Assembly: GCF_001625215.2 (NCBI RefSeq) | Contig: NC_030383.2 | Span: 42,652,380 to 42,716,379, forward strand | Direction: 5' to 3' | DNA length: 64,000 nucleotides | Source of the DNA: Daucus carota subsp. sativus | Lineage: Eukaryota; Streptophyta; Magnoliopsida; Apiales; Apiaceae | In this document: positions 10,732 to 22,561 of the stretch, in pieces | How the letters are laid out: each line of letters starts with the position of its first letter | Numbering within the stretch: the first letter of the stretch is position 1 | Made by a program: the position numbers and the translations under genes | Notes under the pieces: generated by a model | Told to the model about the DNA's origin: nothing | Databases searched by the model: none | What the model saw: only the letters and a program-made list of their open reading frames with translations

Positions 10732-11293
10732 ACGTTTTATATCAAACTCGCCACTCATTATGTCAAAATATCTCACTTTACTCACCCATCTCACCGGAGA
10801 CTCATTTATGCCACTGTAAATCAAATATATATCATTTTACCCACATCACTATTCATACATCTTTACTTAATCATTTGTTAAAAATTAACCATTTATTTTC
10901 TTATTACGAAACCACTTCGAGTACTTTCATAATTACCTCTAGTATTTATCAAAATAATTTGGGAATTTATAAAATAACATAGCAAGGGTGATCGCATAAA
11001 TATATATATATATATTTTTGACTATATATTTTTTAACCATAGCTATGTTGCTTTAAGAATTCCCAAATTATTTTGATAAATACTAGAGAGAATTAAGAAA
11101 GTACTCGAAGTGGTTTTGTAGTAAAATGTTAAACGATTAATTTTTGATAAATGATTAAGTAAAGAGGTATGAATAATGAGGTGGGCAAAATGATATATAT
11201 TTGATTAACAGTGGCTTAAATGAGTGCCCGATGAGATGGGTGAGTCAAGTGAGATATTTTGACGTAATGGGTGGCCAGTTTGATATAAAACCT
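10732..11293. mobile_element. Mutator-like MITE, near-complete palindrome, 9-bp TSD
   Basis: The 562-bp element has 9-bp duplications ctttcaaat (10723-10731 and 11294-11302). The ends are A[C/G]GTTTTATATCA. The two arms, about 270 bp each, are inverted copies of one another with scattered mismatches and meet near 11010. The same terminus occurs in the element at 28155-28833. Confidence 0.9.
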
Positions 11294-11302
11294 CTTTCAA
11301 AT

Positions 11303-12542
11303 ACTATTAAATTGACGCTGACAAAAAAAACTATTAAATTGACTAAAATTTGATTAAATTATATATATATATAATTAAAAAATATTAAAAAAATGATATT
11401 ATTATAAAATACATATAATTTATTTTAAAATATAATTTTCTATTTCTTAAAATAATAAAAAAAATGTCCTTAATTTTCGTTTAAAATATGGTCATTTTGA
11501 CTGTTAAAAGTCAAAAATAGACAATTAAAAAAAGACGGAGAGGGTATCTTAAGGACAGTTTGGTTCATGTGGAGAAATGGAACCGAATACAAGAAACATG
11601 CCGAATGGAAAAGAATGATGTAAATTGCTTTACTCGTTTGTTTTAGTTTCGAAAATGAAAAGATAAATTGTTGATTATCTTTGTATCTGTTTGGCACGAT
11701 TATATGAGAGAATCAACTAATAAATCTATATATTTTTATGTAAATCAAATATTTTTATCCTTTTTATATGAAAATAATAATGGGAAACTTAATAAATAAA
11801 TTTTGTTAAGTAATTCAAAAATTATTTTACTAATTTCATTTAACCTTTTTGCACATTTATAAAGTTAACTGGTATGGTTCTCTGCTTCTTGTCAAGTGAG
11901 TCTCATAGTATCTTAAACGTCTTTATCACACTATACACATTATACAGTGAATCACTCAAGCAGTTCATTATATAATTTCTACATAAGAAATTCGAGTGGT
12001 TCCAAACTTGCAGTGCACTAACAAGTTGAACATCAGTTTCTCCTTTCATTTTCTGTGCATCTTCAGAGAACCTCGCAAGGTTCAAGTTGGTTCAGTTTTC
12101 CGCATGACGGTTATCGGTACAACCGTATTTGACACCGCAAAAATAAATGTATCGGGCATGTACTGCCTTGCAATCATACGTGCATCACTAGACAAGCTAA
12201 ATCAAATGGTTAATAATAAAATTATTTGCATACAATCAAATATTTATCACTAAAACATTAATTATTCAAGATAATCATAAAAGAACGCAAAAATACAATA
12301 CCAATTATTTAGTGTTATCTATATAGAATACCGTAACTGAAAGACTACACTCTCATCGACCATTATATCTCTAGAATAAAACATGCATCTAAACATTGAA
12401 AACAAATCAAGAAAAGAATTTAATAACCAGTCGAAAACTAACCCAAATAACACCAAAACATTATATAATAAATAATTACTCAATTACTAATCTAGCAAAT
12501 GAGGTTCTAACAACTGGGACTATGTAGAGGCTAAAAGAAAAA
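11303..12542. other. Intergenic, AT-rich; one orphan MITE end
   Basis: At about 11520-11545 the sequence ends in gacggagagggta after a gtcaaaaatag segment, like the right end of a Stowaway-like MITE whose left end is gone. No coding segment is supported elsewhere. Confidence 0.45.
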
Positions 12543-13153
12543 GGGGAAATTAATTCTAAAATCTTTGAACATAGGCACTTTTTTTTCTAGGTCCCTGAAC
12601 TATAAATGTCAATTCATAAGTAATTCAACTTTTAATTTTTTCCTACCTGGGTCCTTCCATTAGATCTGGTTTGACGTCGTTAGTTTTTCGGGCGAACTTG
12701 GTCGGAAAAGCTCAAATCCAGTGAGCTCGAATTTTCCGACGATGCTAATTTGAACATTAAAAATCACGAAAACTATATGAACATGTTCATAATCACACAA
12801 TCTATCAATCTACATCATTATAATTCGAATAAAAGCTATTAGAATGAAAACTAATATTCAACTCAAAATTCGAAAATTACCAAACTAAATTTTGATGGTA
12901 TAGATAGATAGGGGATTGAAAAATGAGCAATTTGATTACTCAAGATTCAAATTTTGGATTCCGGAATCACCTTTAAAGTTATCTTTGATTCTCGTGAACT
13001 AAAAAAGAACTAATGGCGTCAAACCAGATCTAACGGAATGACTCATATAGGAAAAAAAATCAAGAGTTGAATTACTTATGAATTGACATTTATAGTTCAG
13101 GGACCTAGAAAAAAAAGTGTCTATAGTTCAGGGACTTTAAAATTAATTTTCCC
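12543..13153. mobile_element. MULE-like long-TIR MITE, 9-bp TSD
   Basis: The 611-bp element is flanked by aaagaaaaa (12534-12542 and 13154-13162). The inverted arms start GGGGAAATTAATTCTAAA on the left and, complemented, GGGAAAATTAATTTTAAAG on the right. They continue for well over 100 bp (cactttttttctaggtccc, aattcataagtaattcaac, agatctggtttgacg). No coding sequence. Confidence 0.88.
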
Positions 13154-13240
13154 AAAGAAAAAGCTAAAACGTATTTTTTTAAGACACCTGCGTAATTAGA
13201 ATTCATAACCGATGACTATCTTAAATAAATAAATAAAGAG

Positions 13241-13423
13241 TTTGTCTAGTGTGTGCCCATGGGCACATGCTAAGCACCAAATTCTATAAGAATGGTGGAT
13301 TTTAATTGGTGTGGTTGGTGAATTTGGGGGCATCATTATAAAGGAGTGAGAACCAATTAAAATCCACCATTTTTATAGAAATTGGTGCTTAGCATGTGCC
13401 CATGGGCACACAATAGAAAAACC
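13241..13423. mobile_element. Short hairpin MITE
   Basis: The inverted arms of about 60-80 bp include tgtgtgcccatgggcacatg, ctaagcaccaa and ggtggattttaattggt. Both sides are bordered by taaataaataaag-like sequence, which is either a long target duplication or a simple repeat. The central loop is about 50 bp. Confidence 0.75.
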
Positions 13424-13923
13424 GATAAATAAATAAAGAATCCAAAATTCCAGTTTCCAAAAATCCGTATGTCGGCAAAATAAATCTACAATACTAAAGG
13501 CTAGTAATTAACATGTTATTTTCATAAGAACAATGAATTAGTAATTAATAAAAGATAAAAAGAATTAGAATGTTTCATAACAATCAATTAATTTATTAAA
13601 AAAATTGTTTGATAATACATTTTTCAAAAGAGTCAGTTTTGATGGACGCCTTTATAATTTACCTGTCTCTTTTTAATTATTTTAGGATTAAATTATAGAG
13701 TGATTTGCCTTAAAAAAAAAATTAATTCTAGAGTGATTTGATAAGAGTATAATAGTTTCTAAGTTTGTACTAATATTTTCTGACAATGTTATTAAACGAT
13801 AGTGAAATAGTTTCTTCAAAAAAAAAAAACGATAGTGAATAGTATTCCCCTGCCCTCTGCCCCTCTTGGTCTGGTCATCCATATCTGGAACCCTAACTAA
13901 TCCAAAGATCAATTGATCAATCA

Positions 13924-16351
13924 ATGGCTAACATCAACAACAAAGACGAACCCAGCACTGCTCCCACCCCCGATCGCTGGTATAATCTCAATCTCGGCTC
14001 CTCCTTCAAGGATCATCACCCCTCCTCCAAGTTCTGCACTCTTCGCTGTAAGCCTCTCTCTCTCTCTCTCTATTGAAATGATATTATTTGATCCTTTATT
14101 TATTGCTCTTAATTGAGTCACAGCATATTTGTTAATTGAAGAAAAGTACTTGCTTAGGAATTACCGATATATATGTATGTAATTTGGTTATGCAGATGAA
14201 TTTAAGCCAGCGTCGATAGATAAGAACCAGACAGGAACATTGACTAAAAACAAGGACAACAGAGTTACTGTTGAATTTCAGAATAATCAGCAGGGTAAGC
14301 CGAAAGTCACATTTGAAGGTAGTAGTGAGGAATATAAGGATAATGATGCAGTGTTGTTTTTTGATGGGGAGACTTTTCGGTTAGAGAGGTTGCATCGTGC
14401 TGTTAAACGTTTGAGGCATGTGCGCACACGTGGCGAATCTGCTGCTTCTGTTGCTGGGGCCAATACTGTTGGGATGAATGCTGTTGACGCTAGTTCGCCA
14501 CCTGTTGGCAAGGCGAATAAGTTTCAGTCAGCTAATAAAGGAACAAATCTTCCAGTGTCGGTATGTATCCTTTTAGATGAATTTAATTAAAATGCCTGTA
14601 CATACATATCGAGCGTGAAATTGTGAATTTCTTTATGAGAGAGTGATATACACGGATATATCATTAAGTTTTTGTATAGTATCAACCTAACAATCTCAAC
14701 CTGTGTCTTACCCTGTCTTGTTAAATTATTCGTTTTCCTTTTCTTTTTTTTGTTAAACTACCTTATAGTCTCTATTTCAGAATAAAGAGAAGAAATCATA
14801 CTTTTTTATATACATATGATGTTACCGCCAGAACTTGGTTATTATTTTAAAAAGATTTGAATGATTAACTCTGGTATGCTGAAACTTGTGCAGGTTGAGG
14901 TGGAAAGAATTGAAATTGGAGACTTCAAGAGTTTAGGTAAATCCTTTATCATGTCATAAAGAATACCAATTACATATTCTTTTATTCATTTAACAGATCC
15001 AGGCTTATTGAAACAAGTGAGGAATAATAGGAGAAGATAATGTCTTGTTTATGCGTGTTTGCTTTAAACAATGTTCAAAGCATTAATAGATAAAAATATT
15101 TAATGGAGATGCTATTTAGTTTTTTCTGTTAGCATTGATAGAATCTGTCCATCTTGGTTACCACTTAGTTGAGGACTTGCCTTTGGTATTTCTTCTGGAC
15201 TTGCCTTTGGTATTTCCGCTGTTGTAATTAGCAGGATGAGCTATAGCTTTCCAAGCTTTTCTTGTGATTCGTCTCTTCTATACTTGCAGTGAGTCGCAGA
15301 TAAGCTTCCCCTTGTTCAGTTGGTGTGCTACAACCTTTACTCCTCACTGTTAAAATCACAGTATTCCACTTCACAGTACTTAAAAAACTCAAGTCGTGAT
15401 GTATTTTGGGGCCGACTACTTTCTAATTGTGTGTTTAGGGGAATTATGAATTAATGAATGATTAAAGTCAAGAATGCTCATATTTACAATTTCTTTAAGC
15501 TATTTATATTTCTAGTTCTAAATTAAATTTGCAACCCTAACCGGTGGCTTCAAAGAAAATGGAAATGTATAGGCTGTATACTATTTTGTATAGCTGTTAA
15601 GCCACTTAAGTTTACTTGGTCCTATAGGAATGAAAAGAATTGACCTAGCACCCGAAGTTTATGTTCTTTTTGCACAGTGGCCTCTTATAAATGTTGTAGG
15701 AACATAGGTAATTCATGTGAACATAGTAACATAGATAATGATTTACTACTTTCATTCATGTGTAGAATGCTGTAATATATGTGAATGACCCATATTGCTA
15801 ACATCAACGAAAGTTCTATATTCAAGTTCAGACTACCGATGGCACATGTCATAAACTTTTTCTTTGATCTTTATGCTTTAGATTCTAAACCTAGGACTGA
15901 AAGGACATTTGGTTCTCCTACTTCCCGTCCGAGTTTGCAAAATACTTCACCGGATATGAAGTCGCCGGATGCCAAGATTGATGACCTGGATGAACAATTG
16001 GATATACTTAACAATGATGATGAAGATGCTGCAGAAGAATCCAATAGAAGAAATGTATTTGAGAAGGAATTTCATTCAGGGATTGACATCAACATGCCGC
16101 AGCAAAATGACACAGATGACGAAATAGCTGAAATAGATGTTAGTGATGATGATGTGGATAAAGGCCCCAATGCTGCAGAAGCTCTCAGGGAACAAGATAA
16201 TGCTGAGGGAAGGGCAGCACAAACTTCAAGTTCGAGTAGCAGTGAGAGCGGAAGTAGCGGTAGTGGGAGTAAAAGCAGTAGTGAGAGTGGGAGTGGAAGT
16301 GGAAGCAGCAGCAGTGATGGTGGCAGCAGTGATGAAGTCACCTCAATCTGA
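13924..16351 (+). CDS. ELL-associated factor (EAF)-type transcription elongation protein
   Basis: Four exons: 13924-14047, 14196-14560, 14894-14936 and 15882-16351, all with GT-AG introns, giving 333 residues. The N-terminal EAF domain covers about residues 17-115. It begins DRWYNLNLGSSF and includes YEFKPASIDK, GTLTKNKDNRVTVEFQ, PKVTFEGSSEEYKDNDAVL and the basic RLERLHRAVKRLRHVR. The tail is a low-complexity region typical of EAF proteins: an acidic stretch (DDLDEQLDILNNDDED), then a C-terminal Ser/Gly run. In animals EAF proteins bind ELL and stimulate RNA polymerase II elongation. Plant homologues are assumed to act similarly in the nucleus. The ATG follows a pyrimidine-rich leader. The second intron-exon junction lies inside the domain and restores it exactly, which makes the model strong. 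Confidence 0.93.
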
Positions 16352-17684
16352 TACTTTTGTTGTTCTTAGCAATGACAAGAACATTATACGTCATACCTAG
16401 CAGTAAGGTAATTTGTGTTACCATCACATGGTGCAATGCCAAGGACATCATTTAACCTCTGGGGACAGGTATACAAGTGGAGCACGGCTGACATTCCAAG
16501 CTCCGCTGTTTGTTTATGGTCAACGTACATTCTTATAGGCAAAACTTCGCAGCAGAAGTGAAAAGGAATTACTATATTACAGCCTATATATTCTTAATCC
16601 TTTTATTGTTTGTTATATTATTGATTCTGTCCTTTTTTCTTGACTAAAACTTGTATTCCAACTATTCATATATATTCAAAAGGCTGTTTCGTTTCCCTTC
16701 TTGTTAGTTATATCACATTTGTTTACTGATTTTATATCCCAGAAAAGAAAAATGCTTGATGCATATACTTGTGTACAAAATTTTGTACATAATGACATGT
16801 GATGAGTTTTAATTGGAATGGGCTCTTGTATTCACATACAAATTCCACATCAGTTGTACAAATTTTATGGAAAATGGGCATGTGACAGTCGCAGAGACCC
16901 CATGGACGAAGCCAACAAAACACCGTAAAATGATAAATATGAAAATACTAGCCAACAAATGTCTATAAAGAGGACGGTAAAATAATCAATATTAAATAAA
17001 TATAAAAATACTAGTAAAAATTTATAATAGAATTATGCGTTCTTTGAAATCACAAACCAAATATATAATTACGTCAATATCAAAAGTTCAAACTATTTCT
17101 CGATTAAACTGATTATCTTTTATCTATTTTTGATTTTAGGTTTGCTTAATATCTCTCCTTACACATTTTTCACCCCACTAGATATTTGTTATGTCTTTCA
17201 TATTTTTTCTTCATTTATAATTAATGGATGAAATCATTTAAAAAATAAAAATAATATGTAAAATATTTTTAAATATAAAAAGTTAATTTATTTGTTATGA
17301 ATTAGAAAATTGATTAAATGTAAAATAAGCAAATGAAAGGATAGTGTAATATAAGAAGTTTGTTCTATTTAATACTACTCCATCCGTTATATTTTGAGAT
17401 TTCTATAAAATATTATTTTATTTACGTCAAATTCTTATTCATAAAATAAAGAATTTAAAAATATTATGAAATTAGTAAAAATAAGTATTAAAAATAACAT
17501 AAACAACTTGTTCGGTAAAAAACTCTAGGACATGAATCGAATACCTTCGGATGAATAAAAAAAAATGTTTCAAAATATGAATCCAATACCCCCGGTACAT
17601 GTCTATAAAATAAAAATAAAAGAGCATATAAAATTTCCCTACATTGATAGACGAGACGACGACCAATTGAAATTATAAATAGTA
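16352..17684. other. Intergenic, AT-rich
   Basis: The first 250 bp or so is probably the EAF 3' untranslated region. A single end resembling a Tc1/mariner MITE (ctccatccgttatattttga, about 17386) has no visible partner. Nothing else is supported. Confidence 0.45.
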
Positions 17685-18016
17685 CTCCCTCCGTCCCCTT
17701 TTAAATGTTCCTATTTGATTTTTGACCAGTCAAATTAACCAAATTTTGATTAAACATTACAAATTATCTCTTCATTATTTTTGAAAACTGAAAGTTGCAT
17801 ATTAAAATACACTAAATATACTTTCTAAAGATATAATTTTTATTATTTTTTGAATTAAACTGAAAGTTGCATATTAAAATACACTAAATATACTTTCTAA
17901 AGATATAATTTTTATTATTTTTTGAATTATATGATATATATAAAATTTCAGTCAAAATATAGTCAATTTGACTGGTCAAAACTGAAACGCGGACATGTAA
18001 AAGGGGACGGAGGGAG
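17685..18016. mobile_element. Stowaway-like MITE with internal tandem duplication, in the SINA-like promoter
   Basis: The ends CTCCCTCCGTCCCCTTTTA are inverted, with TA at 17683-17684 and 18017-18018. It is the same family as 8329-8586 but longer (332 against 258 bp). The extra length is a direct 72-bp duplication: actgaaagttgcatatt starts at 17787 and again at 17859. The right end lies 60 bp before the first ATG of the upstream reading frame at 18077. Confidence 0.9.
17787..17930 (+). repeat. 72-bp tandem duplication inside a MITE
   Basis: There are two nearly identical 72-bp units (17787-17858 and 17859-17930), each with ttgcatattaaaatacacta and aaagatataatttttatta. Confidence 0.9.
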
Positions 18017-18076
18017 TAGAAAATAGTTTGAAAACCCTAAGAGAGAAAATTTTGAGTTTCCCGGACAACAGCGGGC

Positions 18077-18239
18077 ATGGTACCCACAAGTGATGACATC
18101 GCCTCTCTTGATGACAATGATGTTGATAGCCAAGGGTCAAGATCAAGATCAAGTTCAGGCGAAAGTGATAGTTACAGTAGTGGTATTGTGTTTAGGAATA
18201 GTAATGTTGTTTTTTTTGCTAAATTATAGTAATGTTGTT
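18077..18239 (+). pseudogene. Upstream Ser/Asp-rich frame, cut off by a 28-bp duplication
   Basis: An ATG at 18077 opens MVPTSDDIASLDDND, then a Ser/Arg-rich stretch, and stops at 18227-18229. The block atagtaatgttgtt occurs at 18198-18211 and again at 18226-18239, offset by 28 bp with a T-rich filler between. The frame before the first copy (NSNVV) and the frame after the second (VSDEIMSYD) would be continuous without those 28 bp. This was probably the original N terminus of the SINA-like gene downstream. Confidence 0.6.
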
Positions 18240-18254
18240 GTTAGTGATGAAATC

Positions 18255-20268
18255 ATGTCTTATGATGGTAATAACTATCTTGAGGTAGAAGAAGAAGACC
18301 AAGAATATGAAGATGAACAAGAAGAAGAGATGGAGGAGCAAATTGGGGATGAAGATGATGACCAGGAGGAGTGTTCTAGTTCTTTACCGGTAATCCTAAC
18401 AAACCCGGATGTGTTGGATTGCCCTATTTGCTTCGTAGCCCTCACTGCCCCTGTCTTCCAGGTTCCTCTCTCTCCCCCCATGTTTGGCTGAATATAGGAT
18501 TAGGCGAATCAGTTTTAATATCATGTTTTTGGAAATTTGATGGTTGTATGCGTGCTCAATTGTATGCTATGTCAGCCTCTTCCTCAATGGGTTAGTCTAT
18601 TGCAGGAGAGCAACCCTATTGCCGGAAAATTTGCTTACCAATTGAGGGGTATTGGTTGATAAATTTGACTGATTGTGCTAATATTGACTTTTGATGGTAG
18701 GAGATCCTTACTGAGGGTAACTAGTTGAATGTGAGCAATACCTATCACAATAAAAAGACTTGTTTGTGCAAAAATTTATATTACTGGCATTGCCTGCAAA
18801 ACATCAGAGGTTTTTATTTTCTGAATACATGGTTCAGTTTTCCTAAGGCTGTTTGTAATCATCGGTCACATCTTTGACACAAGCTATCATGTGCAGTGCT
18901 GGTTATTGTTCCCTCTATCTTATTCTACTAATACCATTAGCATTCTGACTTCTTGCAGTCACATTGTGAGATCCTGAAAGCTATATATTATGTTGATGTC
19001 ATCATGAAACTCTAAATTATGTTTACTATCGAATGACCTGCTAATCAGTTATGACATCTAATATTTTCATATATGGCGATACCATATCCGCTGCGCCCGA
19101 ATTCCCACATTTTCATATTTGCTGAATCTGCATATGCCTACATCCGCACCCAAGTCCCCATTTCATAATTTCCGGCTCGTGTATTCCCTTCGTAAGCAAT
19201 GACACCCAAGTCTCCATATTTTTCATATCTGTAAAATCCAATATGCACACATATCCCTGTTCCTGCCCTATTTGTTAGCCTTGTGGCACATCGATAATAA
19301 AGTTCAATTTAATAGGGAGAGTGCAATTATAAGTCATATCAACTTTCATAGTCAGTAAGCTATAAATACCTTCGTGCTTATACTACTATTTTCTTTGAAA
19401 GAACTGAATAAAATTAGCCTACTTTTTGAGATGGCTGACTAGAGTAATATATTTGTGAAGTTCATTTGGTCAATAAATGTACTCGGTCCTTGTGGAAATA
19501 ATCAGTATGGAGCATCGTTGGTGTAAATTATTGATTATTCTGATTTTAAAAAAGGTGAGCCGTTTTATAAATTACAGGTTTTTTCACTTACCTTTTGCTT
19601 AAATATATATTTCATTGTAGTGTAACAATGGACACATAGCCTGCTCTAACTGCTGCTGCAAGATTAGGAATGTTTGCCCTTCATGTTCTTTGTCAATCGG
19701 CTCCAACAGATGCCGGGCCATCGAGAATGTTCTTGAATCAATCGAAATCTCATGTAAGAACATCAAATATGGGTGCAAAAAGACAACTAGTTACAACAAG
19801 AAACATGAGCATGAGCTAATGTGCATTCACGAACCATGCTCATGCCCTCACCTTGGCTGTGACTTTGTTGCTTCCTCGAAGCAGTTGTACATGCACTCCT
19901 ACAGGGCACATACTTATTCTGCTATCTCCTTCAGCTATGACTCCACTTTTTCTGTTCCTGTAACAAATGGAATGGAATATGCAGTTCTCCGGGAAAGCAC
20001 AGACAAAACACTGTTTGTTCTTAACTATGCTGTTCAGAGTATTGGAAATGTGGCTAGTATTACCTGTATTTCACCAAGCTCAGTCAAGAAAGGTTTTTCA
20101 TATGAACTTGTCGCACAGAAAAGGGATAGCAAAATTAAATTAGAGTCTTTCACAGAGTGCATGCCGAGATGGTCAAAGTATGTTCCTCACGGGGAATTTC
20201 TTCTGGTTCCATCAGATTTTCTTGAGAGTCAGTTTTTACTTGTTCGCATACAGAAAGGGGCACAATGA
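18255..20268 (+). CDS. SINA-like RING-type E3 ubiquitin ligase
   Basis: Exons 18255-18461 and 19621-20268 (phase 0, 1159-bp intron) give 284 residues when started at MSYDGNN (18255). The order is a strongly acidic stretch (residues 10-40), a short RING finger CPIC (56-59), CNNGHIACSNC (70-80) and CPSC, a SINA-type zinc finger region (CKNIKYGCKK, CPHLGCDF, MHSYRAHTY), and a C-terminal SINA/TRAF-like beta domain to the end. SINA-family proteins act as E3 ligases that recruit substrates through the C-terminal domain. The start is uncertain: an earlier in-frame ATG at 18090 would read through what looks like out-of-frame sequence, so 18255 is preferred. The 28-bp duplication upstream probably shortened the N terminus without touching the RING. 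No zinc ligand is missing. Confidence 0.85.
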
Positions 20269-21219
20269 AAACCCTGGGAGGAATGGTTGTCTGGTACAAT
20301 TATGTGAAAATGTGTAATTGATCTAGCTTTTTCACTTTTTGCAGTAAGGTGAAAACAAGAAAAGATAGGTGAAGTTAGTGTAATAGCTTGCATTTTGAAA
20401 TTTTGGTTATCGGTATTAACTTATAGATTGGATTATCTTCTGCATTCAAAAATTTCGTGCAATTTGTTTTGTTCTCCATTCACATCTAGAACTCATGCAA
20501 CTCTATGGAACAGAAATGAGTGAGCTTTTAACTAATGACTTGATATGAATCTTCTATGAATAAGAAAAATTAAGCTGCTTGACTTGGACTTTATTGTGAA
20601 AGAGTAAAGTTGATCCTATTGAGTCTCTTCGACCAGAGAGGCAAGTTCATTAGACCTAAAACGAGTTAGCTTTTGACAAACAAATTCTATTATCTATGAG
20701 CAAATTTAGTTGAATATGAATATAAAAAGATTTTATAAAATAAGCCAATTTTAGATGGGTTTGCAAGATGAGATAATATGATTTTTGTTTTGTTACTATT
20801 GCTTCAAGTAACATTTGCATTTTGATTTGTATAGATCATCTATTACTAAAACTTTTTAAAACATATTGTAATAATAAATACAAAGGTCCCTAAACAAGTA
20901 ACCAAATCAGTCATTACATTGTCCTTATTAGGAAATGGACACAGAAATGGGATGATTAACGACCAATCTCACTTTTACCTGTCACGAGAAGTTGTTTGTT
21001 ATTTATTCCTGACAAACATATCTGCATGTCTCTCTTCATCAAAATCACCTGCCTTATGTTTATTGCCATTTCATCTTATTTGCATTTCTGATATCCTCTT
21101 CCTTTTCGTGTGAGCTTCTATACATACTCCATTCTATACACATCTGTACTAAAGAAGGAAAACCTCTGCTTAGGTCTTGCAGTTTCGTTTCCAACAGCGG
21201 AAATTAAGCAATACCAGAC
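20269..21219. other. Intergenic between SINA-like and HMA genes
   Basis: This is the 3' flank of the E3 gene followed by the promoter region of the HMA gene. No transposon end or coding segment was recognised. Confidence 0.45.
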
Positions 21220-22253
21220 ATGTCCATGAACGAGTTGAACGTTGATGTCATAAAAATTAAGGTAATATGTATACTTTGCAGATAAGAAATGTCCTGGAGT
21301 TCATATTGTCTCTGTTTCATTTAGTTGCTGTTTGTGGCAGACTCATGTTCTTAAGGTACATATTCATTGTCTTGGTTGCAAAAGGAAAGTAAAGAAACTC
21401 CTCAAGAAGATTGATGGTAACTGTTAACATACTATATTTTCATCCCATTGCAAGAGTAACTTTATATGAACTTTGCTTTCTCAGATAAGCGATTCTGTAA
21501 TTTTTCTTTTATCATGTTTTGTTTACTATACAGTGATGAAATTGATCATCACATTGAGTTATTGTGCATTCAGGAGTTTATGCAGTTAACATAGACCTGG
21601 AACAACAGAAGGTGGCTGTGTCGGGCATTGTGGATCCTAGTTCACTAATAAAGAAATTGGCCAAATCTGGGAAATATGCAGAGCTGTGGTCGTCGATCCC
21701 TAACCCTGAAGAAACACTTGCAGTTGACGATCCCAATTACAGAAACACCCCCCAAAGCCGGATGATCCAGAGTTTAATCCAGGATCTCAGGGGCCCTAAT
21801 TACAGGACACGAGCTGAACCCCCGAGGAACTCTGATCAGAGCTTTCTTAATCAACGGCAGAGCATGGAAATTGAGGTGAACATGAATGAAAGACAAGGTG
21901 GAGAGAATCAGCTGCTGTTGGGATGGGATGAACAGATGTTGGCAGCAGCTAATAGAAATAATAGCTTGACTACAGATATGGCCGGTCGTTTTGCTGTATC
22001 CGAAGGGAATGAAATCGGAGGGCTTCATAACTTGTACAGTGGAGTTCCGCTAAGTTATGGATCAAATTATAATCCATCTGTGATGATGGTGCCCAACACA
22101 CTTGGATATCCATATAATTATTATTCATCTCCGATGATGATGAACGCGGCAGATTGGAGGAACACAAACACGATGTTGAATGATGGCAGCTACATGTTTC
22201 GACCTCAGACTGGGGATGGCTTCTTCCCTTCTCCGTCTTATAATAATTACTAG
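21220..22253 (+). CDS. Heavy-metal-associated (HMA) domain protein, HPP/HIPP-like
   Basis: Three exons, 21220-21261, 21341-21416 and 21574-22253, with GT-AG introns at phases 0 and 1, give 265 residues. The HMA fold occupies about residues 15-75: THVLKVHIHCLGCKRKVKK with the metal-binding pair Cys24 and Cys27, then GVYAVNIDLEQQKVAVSG and DPSSLIKKLAKSGKYAELW. The exon layout splits the domain as is common in this family. The rest is a low-complexity Asn/Met/Gly/Tyr-rich tail (SSPMMMNAADW, SPSYNNY at the end). There is no CaaX box, so it is not a prenylated HIPP of the usual type. A role in copper or cadmium binding, or as a susceptibility or regulatory factor, is known for relatives but not shown here. 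ATG at 21226 is an alternative start. Confidence 0.88.
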
Positions 22254-22561
22254 AAAAATATGGGGGGGGGGAAAAGCAGAGACATCGTCTAGATTACATT
22301 GAGATTAAGACTAATACATCATATCATAGACAGAATTAAGATTATGCATCATAATACATTACACTAGAGCTGAAATTCTCATTTTTATTATAATTATTCA
22401 AGTGGGGTAGTTTATCTTTGGAACATTGCTTAAAGCTCATGCTCAACAGTCAACTCACAATACCATTCGCTTGAATATGGTCTCTAGGAAACATATTACC
22501 CAAAAACAACTTTTTTACTGAAGATAAGGAAGCAAGCAGAGGTTTACAAGTTACCGCTATC
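22254..22561. other. Convergent intergenic region between HMA gene and small minus-strand gene
   Basis: Holds the two 3' flanks, including a short G run at 22262-22271. No other feature seen. Confidence 0.4.

Noticed and set aside
16072-16400. Leu/Ser-rich minus-strand frame and Val/Ala-rich plus-strand frame opposite the EAF tail
   Set aside because: They are shadows of the Ser/Gly codons in EAF exon 4.
18201-18229. GT..AG interval that could be a mini-intron in the SINA-like gene
   Set aside because: At 29 nt it is far below the shortest plant introns, and its removal would not restore the reading frame.
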